Positions 42,970 through 53,286 of a stretch of 64,000 nt of DNA are shown here, in pieces. Every line of letters begins with the position of its first letter. Position 1 is the first letter of the stretch. Below the pieces are notes generated by a model, which worked only from the letters and a program-made list of their open reading frames with translations, was not told where the DNA came from and did not search any database. The translations under genes and the position numbers were made by a program. This stretch comes from Brachionus manjavacas (taxonomy: Eukaryota; Rotifera; Eurotatoria; Ploima; Brachionidae), in the NCBI GenBank assembly GCA_019054805.1, contig JAHQIY010000002.1, forward strand, positions 2,542,001 to 2,606,000, in the 5' to 3' direction.

Positions 42970-44142
42970 ATGGGAAATAATGTAAGTTCAAAAAATACAA
43001 AAGATCTAGTAAAAAATTTGTTTTTATAGTCTTCTTTGGTAATCGGAGCAGGTGCTTTGGCAGTCATCGGAGGATTTTTGATTATTAAATTATTTAACTC
43101 TTCTAAATCTGTTAGATCATCAAAGAAAGTAGCCCTAGTCGATTCCAACATTAAATATCCGTTCGAACTTGTTCTCAAAGAAGAATTGACTCATGATACT
43201 CGTATATTTAGATTTGCTCTTCCAAGTCCTGAACACTCGCTCGGCTTACCAATAGGTCAGCATATTTATCTAAGTGCACGTATCAACGGAGACATGGTTG
43301 TAAGACCTTACACCCCAACTACTAGTGATGACGATAAAGGATATTTTGATTTAGTTGTCAAAGTAAAATTTTGATTTTTAATAGATTATTTTTTTGCTAT
43401 GTTTCTAAGGTCTACAAAGCTGGTATTCACCCAAAATTTCCCGATGGTGGAAAAATGTCACAATATTTGGATAAAATGCAAATTGGAGATAAAATAGATG
43501 TAAGAGGACCAAATGGACGGCTTAAATATAAAGGCAATGGAGTATTCTCGATTGGCATTGACAAAAGTTCACCACCTAATGTAAAACAGATCAAACGAAT
43601 TGGCATGATTGCTGGCAAGTTTTATAACAACAAAGAAAAAATTTAAATTTGAGATTTCTAAAATTAGGAGGTACCGGAATCACTCCAATGTATCAATTAA
43701 TTAAAGAAATATGTAAGCATCCTGAAGATCAAACTAAAGTTCAGCTAATTTTTGCCAATCAAGTAGACTTTAAAAAATTAGATAAATTACTTTTTTTGAA
43801 TTTTTTTAAAAGAGCGAACATGATATTTTGTTACGAGATGAATTGGAGGAATTAAAACAAAATTATAGTGATAAATTTGATTTGTGGTTCACAATTGATA
43901 AATCAGTTCAATCTGGTAATTTTATTCTTATTCAACAGTTGTTCAAATTTTAGTAATCAATTTTGATAGATTGGAAGTATGATATTGGTTTTGTGAACGA
44001 GGACATGATAGCTAAGCATTTACCACCACCTGGAGAGGAAACAATAATTTTAATGTGTGGCCCACCTCCAATGATTAAATTTGCTTGCAATCCGAACTTG
44101 GATAAATTAGGATATAAGAATGAAATGCGATTTAGTTATTGA
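42970..44142 (+). CDS. CYB5R3: NADH-cytochrome b5 reductase, 306 residues, 6 exons
   Basis: Exons: 42970-42981, 43030-43362, 43410-43614, 43668-43762, 43813-43915, 43970-44142; total 921 nt, in frame. The N-terminus [20 protein letters not shown] begins with Met-Gly (possible myristoylation) and a membrane anchor. The FAD-binding motif is [20 protein letters not shown], the following GKMSQYLD and [12 protein letters not shown] are typical, the NADH site is [15 protein letters not shown], and [20 protein letters not shown] is near the C-terminus. The enzyme passes electrons from NADH through FAD to cytochrome b5 at the ER or outer mitochondrial membrane. Intron 3 has a GC-AG border (G|GCAAGT). 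CYB5R3 and CYB5R1/2 cannot be separated by eye. Confidence 0.92.
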
Positions 44143-44392
44143 TTCTTTTAATTTTTTAGCTATTATATTTAATTAAGAAAGCAACCAAGCTCTTATCAGA
44201 TTTAACTTTCACTCAAAAATTCAATTATTACATTAAATTTAAAAATTACTTAATTTATTTATTTCTAATAAATAAATTTTTTTTTCGGCAATCAATAGTA
44301 TTTTTTGATTTTCCCAAAAATTTAATCTAACCAAAAATTTCAGTTATTTATTTTTTATTCAAATTTTTATAGAGTAAACTGTCGACAAACAA
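44143..44392. other. Convergent intergenic gap
   Basis: 3' ends of CYB5R (+) and MRPL18 (-) face each other. The TTAATTAAG/ATTAAATTT-rich sequence could serve both terminators. Confidence 0.3.
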
Positions 44393-45234
44393 TCAATTTT
44401 GCTTTATTTTTTGACGAAAGATTTCAGGCGGAAATGGTTTATTTTGGAGATTATGATGAAAATCTTTTTCGTCGTAATTTAATCCAGGAATTTGATCGAT
44501 TTTCTCAACAAACTCGGGCTCTTCTAATTTAATGCCGCACTCTCCAAGAGTCTTATAGAAAATTTGTTCCTTCAATTTTTAATTTTTTTAAAATTTTTGG
44601 TTTGTTAATAAAATAAGTTTTACTTTTGGTGATGATTCAAAATTTGGTCCTTTTAAATAATCAATTTTATCTATTCCTAATTGAATGCATCTATGAGCTA
44701 ATACTTTTGCTAAATTTTTGGCAGCCGAACCATCTCGGGAACTTAAAAATTAAAATTTTCACTTTTTTTTTAATTTTTTTTAAAATTACCTATATAAAAA
44801 TTGTCTAATTTCAGGATCTTCTGTAGAAATATCAATAATTTTCTTTCCTGAATGGTGCTCAACATAGGCTTCTAAAGATGATTTTTTACTACTAAACACA
44901 CATCTAAACATATTATTAAGAAAAATGAAAATTTAAAAGAAATTATTTTATTTGTCTTACTGATTATAAAAATCTCTTGGAGGATACTGTAAATTCCAAC
45001 CAAAACGTTTGTACTGGTGTCCACTCCACTCTAAGTTTCTTGGATTCTTATTTTCATAGTTTGGATTAAAGATCTCACCAGTTTTGTTGTTACTTTTAAA
45101 TCGAATTTGACTACAGTCTTTAAAAAAATTAAATAAAACAAAATTCATTAAATAATTAAAAGTAAATAATTTATACTCGATAATGGAACTGTCAATTTTT
45201 TTCCGATTCTTCCGATAATTTTAAAGGAAAGCAT
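44393..45234 (-). CDS. MRPL18: Mitochondrial ribosomal protein uL18m, 207 residues, 5 exons
   Basis: Exons: 45177-45234, 44961-45117, 44790-44903, 44624-44741, 44393-44569; total 624 nt, in frame. The presequence-like N-terminus is MLSFKIIGRIGKKLTVPLSS. The diagnostic block is NPNYENKNPRNLEWSGHQYK then RFGWNLQYPPRDFYNQ (human MRPL18 has NPRNLE...GW...FPSREFW), then EAYVEHHSGKKIIDISTEDP and AKVLAHRCIQLGID. The C-terminus is about 25 residues longer than in human. It binds 5S-like RNA/central protuberance elements in the large mitoribosomal subunit; mammalian MRPL18 also imports 5S rRNA. Confidence 0.9.
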
Positions 45235-45395
45235 GGCTAAATTTTTTTATTTTAAAGAAATTATACCATCAAAAAATTGTAAACCCGAATCAATGAGTTA
45301 AACAATAAAATTTAAAAGCAAATTTTTTTAAAAAATTTATTTATAATTTAATCTTAATTAGACTGGAATATTTACGATAAAATAACTTTAAAAAT

Positions 45396-47100
45396 TTAAA
45401 AATCACCTCTTTCAGAATGCTCGGTTTTAATACCTGCAAGATCTAATAAAGCTTTGTCGGCATTGCTATCCCATTCATCAGCGTTTCGTTTTACAGTCTT
45501 CATTTTTTCAATCTGCTTATTTTCCCATTTTTTCAAGTCTTGTTGATTCGCATGTGCTTTTTGCGGACCACATCCCCAAGCTTCAACCGAAATTATCTGA
45601 TCATTTTTGCATAATTCGTGATCAATTGAATGAAAATTTTCATCAATGGCTAAGGTTGGTTTTAAATTACTATATCCAAATATTAAACCAAGTTTCAGTC
45701 CTCTTGATTTTGTATTTAAATAAATATTTTTAGATGGAGAGATGTCAAATATTTTAAAATCGTTCCATATTCGAAAAATTCGGGTATTTGTGTCGCCATA
45801 AGGCATTGGAGATTCTCTTTAAAAATTTTGATTAATTTAAAAATTTAAAACAATATTTGATAATACTTATATTCTTCATTGCTGCAGACACATAATAAAT
45901 TTCCGCTATTACAATAAAAAAAAATAATTGTAGATGCCTTATAATTAAATAAACTGCTTTCAAGACGGTTTAAACTTAAACCATGTACTTCACTTGAGTA
46001 TAATTGATGCCAACGTTTTTCCTAGAATTTTTTGAAAATTGATATTTTTAATTTAACTTTTAAACAGCATTATGTTTACAATTAAAAGATTTTGGAATTT
46101 TTCCAATACATTACCATTGTCAGAAGCAAGATGCTGAACATAACACATTGGCAAGTTGTTTACAAAATACCAAGTTAAAGTTAAATTTAAAAATGGACTA
46201 ATGTCATGAGCTTCTCCAAAATTATTTTCCTAATTTGTACGAAAATCAAATTAGTTTCAAAATTCTAATTAAAAAATTTACTTTGCGTTCTTTTATTTGA
46301 TTTATCAACCAACAATGGAACCCATAAAAAAGCTGAGGGAATTCGTTAATGACCCATTGTTTAAAAATTTCCTTTGTTGTTAATTTTTTGCCATCAGATT
46401 CTTTGAACTAAAACAAGTCGTTTAAATTATTACAAATTTTTAAAAATAAAAAAATAATTACTTCAATATGACCTATTAATAACTCTAAGGTTTTTGCTGA
46501 ATTTTCGTTGAGTTCGATTTTTTGGTACCCAATACATTTTAGGGTAAAATAGAGGCAATCATAAAAAATGTTCTTTATAGCTAAATTGAACAAAAATTTA
46601 AAAAAAAATCGAAAAAACAAAAAAATTATTAAGTTTTTAGGTTTTACTACACAAATTAAACTTTTCTTTTACTCATGAAAATGAAGAATATATCTTAATT
46701 TCATTCTTTATAAGAAAACGTAACCCACTTCTATAATCCGCTCCGTCATTTGAGGCAAACAGTAAATTCAAATACATTTCGAAAATTGACGAATTTGAAT
46801 GAGTTCTGTAAATCTGAGATAGAATATGTTTTATTTTATTCAAATTAACAGTTTGTTGATCACTGAGAGGTAAATTCTGTTTTATAATTCGACGTATAAT
46901 AAAACTTTTGCAAAAAGTGTCCTTTTTTTATTTTAAATTTTAATTACAAAATTTGACCCGATAAGAAAAATTACTAAAATGAGAGAAATTTCAGTTTCTT
47001 GATTAAAAATACCATTTGATTGAAAAAATTCTTCAATCGCGATGTCAATTCCATCGACTTGGTCATTTTTTTGCTGTTTTTTGTCTACTAAATTTCCCAT
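45396..47100 (-). CDS. MEAK7: MEAK7 (TLDc-domain) protein, 419 residues, 7 exons
   Basis: Exons: 46975-47100, 46729-46921, 46462-46580, 46282-46407, 46110-46229, 45867-46021, 45396-45816; total 1260 nt, in frame. I chose MGN at 47100 because MEAK7 starts MGN and is myristoylated. An upstream in-frame ATG would add five residues. The TLDc domain begins EKRWHQLYSSEVHGLSLNRL (human has RWRLLFSSELHG) and runs through LKLGLIFGYSNLKPTLAIDE and ISVEAWGCG. The tail NADKALLDLAGIKTEHSERG matches the human ending (LLEISGHSRHSEG). MEAK7 is a lysosomal, mTOR-linked signalling factor in mammals. The middle exons are divergent and rest on splice phase. Confidence 0.85.
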
Positions 47101-47251
47101 TCTAAATAAAGACAAGTTAAGTGAAAAAATGGCTTAAAATATTTAAATATTCTTATTAAGCTAAAACCAAAAAGCATTTTCACATGCCTAATTTTGATTA
47201 TATAAAAAAAAGCTATTTTTATTTTAATTACTTTATTAGACGATTAGCTTT

Positions 47252-48169
47252 TTAAAAACAAATAAAATTTTTAATTGCATTAAGAGTTGCGGTTGGATTA
47301 TCGAAATGTATCACGTGTCCAGCTCTTGGTATTTTGATAAATTTATAGTATGTAAAATATTTTTCAACTTCTGGTAAGTCCTTTTCGGTAATATACTCCG
47401 ACCTTTCACCTCCTAAAAATAACGCTGGATTGTGATACTGATTTTTAAAATTAGGAAAATTCATTATATCTTGATAATGAGTCATAATGGCATCTAAGTT
47501 AAAATTCCATTTTACATTTCCATTCTCCTCTTTTAGTCTGGTCAGAATAAATTGACGTTGGTGTACATCTTTTTTTAAATTCGGTAGTTCACAAAGTATT
47601 TTGTCTATTTCTTTCCTCGCTTGGATCAAATTTGAACCTACTGAGTTCATATCAATTGATTTCATTTTTTCCAAATATGATTTAATATTTATCAGAGAAG
47701 GACTTACACTTGGAGATATGTCAGCAACAATAATTTGATCAACATTCACCGGGCCGATGATGTCTTTTAATGCTAAACTCATAACTGTTTTACCGCCCAT
47801 ACTGTGACCCATTAAAGTAATATGATCGACTTTATCTTTTTCAATAACTATTTTATTAACAAAATTTTCTAAATCATCTGCCATGTCAATATAAGTCATT
47901 TTTGGCATGTAAGGCCTAGAATCACCATGATTACGTAAATCAACAGTGTAAACTTTTAGTTTAGTCAGGTCGTTGATCCTTTTGGCTAGTGATCGCCAAT
48001 TTTCCTTAGAAGCAAAAAGACCATGAGCGATTACCAAAGCTTGGGATGATTTGTATTTGTCATTTAGTTCATAAGACAAATTTACAAATTGTTTAGTTGA
48101 ATATTTCCTAGAAGTTAAATAGTATGTGAAAAGTGTATTTCTAAAATTGATTTTACACGAACCAAGCAT
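47252..48169 (-). CDS. ABHD11: Alpha/beta hydrolase ABHD11-like, 305 residues, single exon
   Basis: The N-terminus (SCKINFRNTLFTYYLTSRKY) looks mitochondrial. The fold is clear: ALVIAHGLFASKENWRSLAK (oxyanion HG), VYTVDLRNHGDSRPYMP, LMGHSMGGKTVMSLAL with the nucleophile Ser in GHSMGG, and IPRAGHVIHFDNP with the catalytic His. The acid residue is not obvious (GGERSEY replaces the usual GGxSxx). Length matches ABHD11 (about 300-315). Mammalian ABHD11 is a mitochondrial matrix hydrolase that protects lipoylated 2-oxoglutarate dehydrogenase. It is intronless, like TUFM. Confidence 0.9.
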   Translation of the reverse strand: MLGSCKINFRNTLFTYYLTSRKYSTKQFVNLSYELNDKYKSSQALVIAHGLFASKENWRSLAKRINDLTKLKVYTVDLRNHGDSRPYMPKMTYIDMADDLENFVNKIVIEKDKVDHITLMGHSMGGKTVMSLALKDIIGPVNVDQIIVADISPSVSPSLINIKSYLEKMKSIDMNSVGSNLIQARKEIDKILCELPNLKKDVHQRQFILTRLKEENGNVKWNFNLDAIMTHYQDIMNFPNFKNQYHNPALFLGGERSEYITEKDLPEVEKYFTYYKFIKIPRAGHVIHFDNPTATLNAIKNFICF

Positions 48170-49205
48170 TTTTGGTAAATTCGATGGAATATTGCCGACC
48201 CAAGGCTTGTTCTATTTTGATACCTTTGAAAAAGATATAAAATTTAAAATTAAATGCTAATTTTTTATTTTAATTAAATTTTTTAGAAACGAATATATGA
48301 ACAAATTGTGTAAATAAAATTTTGCAGATTTAAGTCATGAATTGTTTAATTTATAAAATGTTGTTTATTCAAATTAAGAAATTAAGCTTTAATATATTAT
48401 AAAATTAATCAATCGAATTAAAATCTTTGATGATTTCTCGTTAAATTTGGATTTTAATCTTGAAAAAAAATTAAAATTTTTGCAATTTAAAGAGTATCAT
48501 TATTAATATAACAAAATTATTTGATTTAGAATTTATTACGAATATTTTAGTTTTAAATTTAAATTAAGGGTGAAATTCAAAATAGTAAAATAATTTACTC
48601 TTTGAATTTAAAATTTAAATTAATGTTTTTAAATTTTTTATAAGCAAAGCATTATAAAATATATATCTTATGCTATAATTCTTATTAAAAAAATTCGATT
48701 AAAGCTTGTTAGAATTTAGTTATGATTGTCACTGCAAAATTGCAAATTATATAACTTTTTATAATGAGAATATAAAGTATTTTGGCAGATAATATAATTT
48801 ATTATACTTTTAGTCATTTTATAAATTGATAAATTTTATCAAATATAAATAAGCTTTCTTAAATTTCTTTTTATGAGATAAAATCACTCAGATTGTCTCA
48901 CTCGCGCTTACTTTATAATATCCACTTTAATTTTCCTTTCAATTCAAAAATATCAAAAATAAACACAAACTAAAAAGCTTAAGTTAAGTAAGTCGATCAA
49001 GTAATAAATTGGTAGTTTAGCAGATCCGAAGTAGGGTTATATTTGGTTAGCTTGTAGAAGCATTGCTGCTTTTAACAGAGATTTTTAAACTCGCTTTTTT
49101 CGAAAATCAAATATAAAAAAAGTTTATGACATTATACTTTGCTTAAAATTTCTCTAAAAAAGTATTGTTTATTGACTATTAAATTATGCTTAACTTAATT
49201 TTCGA
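48170..49205. other. Intergenic, upstream of ABHD11
   Basis: A less AT-rich leader sits just upstream of the ABHD11 start (48175-48230). The remainder is poly-A/T. Nothing else is seen. Confidence 0.3.
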
Positions 49206-49385
49206 TCAGAATGCTTTTTAGTATCTTCATCACCATGCATGGCATAGAGGCGAGTGACACCAATATGTAATTCACTGAGACATTATCCGTATCATTCTTA
49301 AATATTGGTCTTACATTAGTTTCTTTCCACCTTTCTGGCAGCCTACCAGTTTGAAAAATCAACCCTGATAATGTTCTCTAAATTT
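49206..49385 (-). pseudogene. LINE reverse transcriptase scrap (fingers region)
   Basis: The minus strand reads GLIFQTGRLPERWKETNVRP IFKNDTDNVSVNYILVSLAS MPC, the 'LP..WK.A.V.PIFKKGD...NYRPVSLTS' block of CR1/Jockey RTs. Only about 55 codons remain. Confidence 0.7.
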
Positions 49386-49970
49386 AGCAAAATCGACAAA
49401 GTACGGTTTGCTATAAATATAAACCAATATCGTCTTGTAAAAAAATTAAAAACTAAGAATAACAAATTTTTTCGGCTTTCTGAGTTTTAATCAATTATTC
49501 ATGTTTAAATTTTTACAAATTTTGAAACTATATGCATTTGCCAATTTTTTTTTTAGTTAAATGGTCAAGAATAAAATAATTAAAATCAAAAAAAAAATAA
49601 AACTAGCGCTTTTAAGTTTAATGCAACAATTTTTCAAAAACCATAAATTTAAGAACTTGAAAACTGAAAATATAAATTAAAGGCTACTCATGTCCTTTGA
49701 TTTAGCTTCATTAGTTTTCCTTGTAAGACTTCTCCGCAAGCATCCTTGATATAGCTTTTAATTTTTGTTATTATTATTAACATTAATAGGAAATATAATT
49801 CAGAATATTATTTAATCATTTTTGAAGATAAAGCTTTGTTATAATTTTTGCTTTCAAAAATTCACTTGCACAAAAACCGGAAAAAAATTTGAAATAGATA
49901 AGAAAAAATTTTTCTTTTATTAATCTAAAAATTTTAATTCATTATTACATTGCTTAAATATCAAATAAAA
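49386..49970. other. Intergenic, no gene seen
   Basis: AT-rich. Possible further LINE debris at 49680-49760 has no secure motif. Confidence 0.25.
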
Positions 49971-50275
49971 GCCCGTATAGCCGAATGGTTTGCGTGTTAG
50001 TCATGCAAGCAGAGGATCGAGGGTTTAAAACCCACTGAGGGTGAAAAAATCTTCAAAATATCTTTGCAATACAGGGCAAATGTTTAAACCTCTTTCATCA
50101 TAAAAAAAGGGAGACCAGTTTCGACTGGGTAATAATTGCGGTGTTGATGATTAACTCGATGGTGTAGCCTCTGTGTCAAATTGGAGCCGTTGGTCAAAAA
50201 GGTACTTGAAAAGGAGATGAGCGCCTCCTCATTATTCACTATGATAGAATAGGGACAATTATTAAATAACAAATT
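49971..50275 (+). mobile_element. tRNA-derived SINE, full-length copy
   Basis: The head (49971-50042) folds as a tRNA: acceptor GCCCGTA with TGAGGGT, box A-like TAGCCGAATGG, anticodon arm TGCGT-GTTAGTC-ATGCA (loop GTTAGTC), and T-arm/box B-like GAGGGTTTAAAACCCAC. The body (50080-50265) matches a second copy at 59456-59660 base for base over most of its length. The tail is ACAATTATTAAATAAC. The anticodon loop would give UAG (Leu type), but the T-loop (TTTAAAA) departs from TTCGANT, so this is a SINE head, not a working tRNA. Confidence 0.7.
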
Positions 50276-51330
50276 ACTATTGTTTCAAAAAAAAATTTTA
50301 TTGATAATTTTTTGAAATTAAAAAGAATTTTCTCCTTTAACTTTTTTTTTTGACTAGGTGGCTTGAGAAATGGCAAACTATGATCTTTTTGAACACAAAA
50401 CAGGTGAATTAATTTTACTTTTTGACGAAAAAACTGTAAATTCTTTTATCTCGTATTGATTATAGAATTTATTGTAAATATCATTTTCAAAGAAATTTTC
50501 TCTTTAAAAAGACGATAAATTTGATATAAATTCGTTGATTAAGACCCAGTAATGTCAAAGATAAGAATTTTAATTACAAATTTATTCCGATTTATCATTT
50601 TACATCTAGATATAATATTTAGTCGATAAATAAAATATTAACTTAAAATTGTCTATTGACAGTCCATTATAATAGCAAAATATCATTGATTGTTTACTCA
50701 GTAATTTAACAAACTAATAAGTCCAATAAAAGAATTCTAAAATAATTAAAAATGTTATAATTTTGGTAAAAATTTAAAAAAATTGTGCTATTTACGGACA
50801 CCAACATTCAGTAAACTCGTTAAATTATAAGAGATTGACAAAAAAATATATTGTTTTCTGTTATAAGAAAAATTAGGAGTAATTATTTATTATTTTATAT
50901 TCTTATTTTCTTTAATTAATTAGATTTTGATTCAAAATTTAAAAGGACAGCATGAGGTTTGATAAGGTCCTTAAGCTAAGTTTAAATCCCTTGTCGTGTT
51001 GATAATAAATAATTTCAAAAACAAATTTTTTAAATTTCTGAATTTTTTTTAGTTTTTTTTTTACTTGAATGATAAATAAAAAGAGTAAAAAATAAATAAT
51101 TTTATTTTTTTTTGAAAATAATGAATTGAGCATAAAATTTTTTTTTGAATTGAATAAAAAATCCGAAAATGAAAGTCTGATTAAAATTTTATTAAAAATT
51201 AAATATAAAAAATAAATAAATTTTAAAATCTAATCATCTTATAAAAGAACTAAACTAAAAAATGAGCAATTTTTAATCACAGGAGTATGTTAAAATATAA
51301 AAAGCTATATTACAAAAAATTCAAAAAAAA
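50276..51330. other. Intergenic, 3' of homeobox gene A
   Basis: AT-rich with no gene. It contains the presumed 3'UTR and polyadenylation region of the minus-strand homeobox gene. Confidence 0.3.
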
Positions 51331-53286
51331 TTAATCCACAAGTGTAGAAATAATAGCAAAATTGATCTTCTTCTCCCCGTTTGTTTTCTTGTCCTTTTGT
51401 TCTTGCTCACTTGACTCATCATTGCTCAAGTAGTGATCCTTTTCGGTGTACATACCAGCCGAATAGAATTTGTTCGAGTCAGTATTTGGTGTTGTATTTT
51501 TGCTGCTATTTGACGAACTGGAACATGACGAGGACGAAGAAGAAATGTACGGAACTGAACTGGACGAAGTTGTGTACATGGATGTGCCCGATGGTGGCGG
51601 ACTGATGGCTGAAATGTGATCATCATTGTCCTGGTTCTGTTCTCTTTTAATATAATTTGGGTTTATCATCATCAGCATTGAATAAAAGTTGTCGTTGTGA
51701 TTGTTGCGCTTGTTTCCATCTTGTCTGTAGTCGTTCGATTCGTCAACATCAACTATTTCTTCTTCTTCGTCCTCTCTCTCGCCATTCTCGTCATTCTCGT
51801 CATTTTCTTCTTTCGATTCACCTTCGTCTTCCTCTTGCAAATCATTCAAATAGTCTTCATTTGAATTGGCCGAACTGTTCGATACAGCTGACGAAATGGA
51901 CGCACTTGTGGTCGACGAGCTTTGGTTAGAAAATTTGGAAAGCAGGTTGAGACTTTGCATCTGAGCGTGTCTTTGTGTAGCAATCAAATTCATCAGCATC
52001 AATTGGCCGTAGAGTGGACTTGCAGCCGAATTCGGAACACAAGAATCCAATGGTCGCATCAAACTCAAATTTGGCTGAACTGGCATCTGGCAAGACATTC
52101 TTTGAGCAAAACCGATTGCAGGCTGAAGCAATGAACTCGGAGTGAATTGTTGGACACTTTGTTGGCGCTGCTGTTGCTGCTGAATGGAAAGTCTTAAAAA
52201 TGGATAATTTGACTCATTTGTTGGCCTATTCTCGGCCACTTCCTGTTGCCTTGAATACTTGATGCTCTCATTTAATTGACTGCAATTCTTTGACTTTCTG
52301 TTCCTATGGATAGGTTTACAGCACAATTGAGATCGAACTCTTTTGTTCGCGAACCATTTTTTCACTTGTTTCACAGATATTTCTGCTTCTCTTGCCAAGT
52401 AATCTGTGGTTTGTTCGTCCGGGTACGGATAGTCCCGGTTCTCGATGAACCATTTGTTCAAAAGGGAAACTGCACGGTTGCTCAAAAACCTTGTTGACTT
52501 TTGTACGTCTTTTGCTTCTTGTTGAACCATCTGTTCACCTTGGTTAGCCAAAAAATTGGTTGGAATTTTGAGTGGTGTGCTTGTTTGCGGTTCTAGAATC
52601 ACTAAAAAATTAAGAAAAAAAAATTTAAAGATTAATTTTTTTTATAAAAAAAAAATGTTATTCAATGTAATAGATCTCGAGTTTGTTTATACGTATCTTA
52701 ATTTAAATGTAAAATTTGTGACAGTGGTAAACATGATCACAGAAATGTACCGAATCTAATTTAGGGAACTTTTCAAAAGAGTATACAATAATCGAAGCAA
52801 TTAGACAATTCAGTAAGGTAATTCACCTTCTAATTTGTAAGTTTACTAAATTCAGTCTCTTTTTATCTTTGGCTTCCATGCTTCAATTAAATAATTCAAA
52901 TTCCTATTCCGACGAGTCTAATGCTCTGTGATAAAATTGTCGTGCTGATATTTAACAAACAAAATAAGGAAAAATTAGTATTTTTATTTATGTAATTTTA
53001 TCATTCGAATGGCTCAAACTGAGTCTAATTTGTCAATTCGTTTAACATGAAATATCACATGGATATTTATCGCTTATCTCGGTCGGCATATCGGTACGGT
53101 CCTAATTAGAGAGAGGTCCAAGCCAGAATTTAGCTTCAAGAATACAGATTTTGATAAGATAAAAATATGTCCGGGATTTATTAGATAACTTAAAGTGAAC
53201 TTACTTTTATTGGCCAATTTCTTCGCCTCCGCAACAATGGAATCATGCATCGGGTACAAAGTCGAGCTTGCCAAATGAGCAGTCAT
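51331..53286 (-). CDS. TALE-class homeobox protein A, 450 residues, 2 exons
   Basis: Exons: 53205-53286 and 51331-52601; total 1353 nt, in frame, donor A|GTAAGT. The N-terminus is MTAHLASSTLYPMHDSIVAE. The homeodomain (about residues 62-118) runs from RFLSNRAVSLLNKWFIENRD through YPYPDEQTTDYLAREAEISV to KQVKKWFANKRVRSQ. The YPYP insertion between helices 1 and 2 is the three-residue TALE loop. Helix 3 has WFANKR (Ala at position 50 as in Iroquois, NKR as in PBC). The rest is Gln-rich (QQQQRQQSVQQ), then a run of Asp/Glu and long Ser tracts, likely disordered. It is a DNA-binding transcription factor. I cannot assign it to PBC, MEIS, TGIF, IRX or PKNOX. Confidence 0.9.

Noticed and set aside
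48175..48240. Spliced-leader-like or 5' leader sequence upstream of ABHD11
   Set aside because: It is less AT-rich than its surroundings but matches no leader I can recall securely, and it occurs only once in the window.
49971..50042. Functional tRNA gene
   Set aside because: The T-loop is TTTAAAA instead of TTCGANT, the sequence continues directly into a repeated SINE body, and there is no terminator of T residues.
51381..52497. Several 60-90 codon frames on the plus strand of homeobox gene A (and mirror ones in gene B)
   Set aside because: They are antisense shadows of the biased Ser/Glu/Gln codons. They are duplicated only because the genes are.
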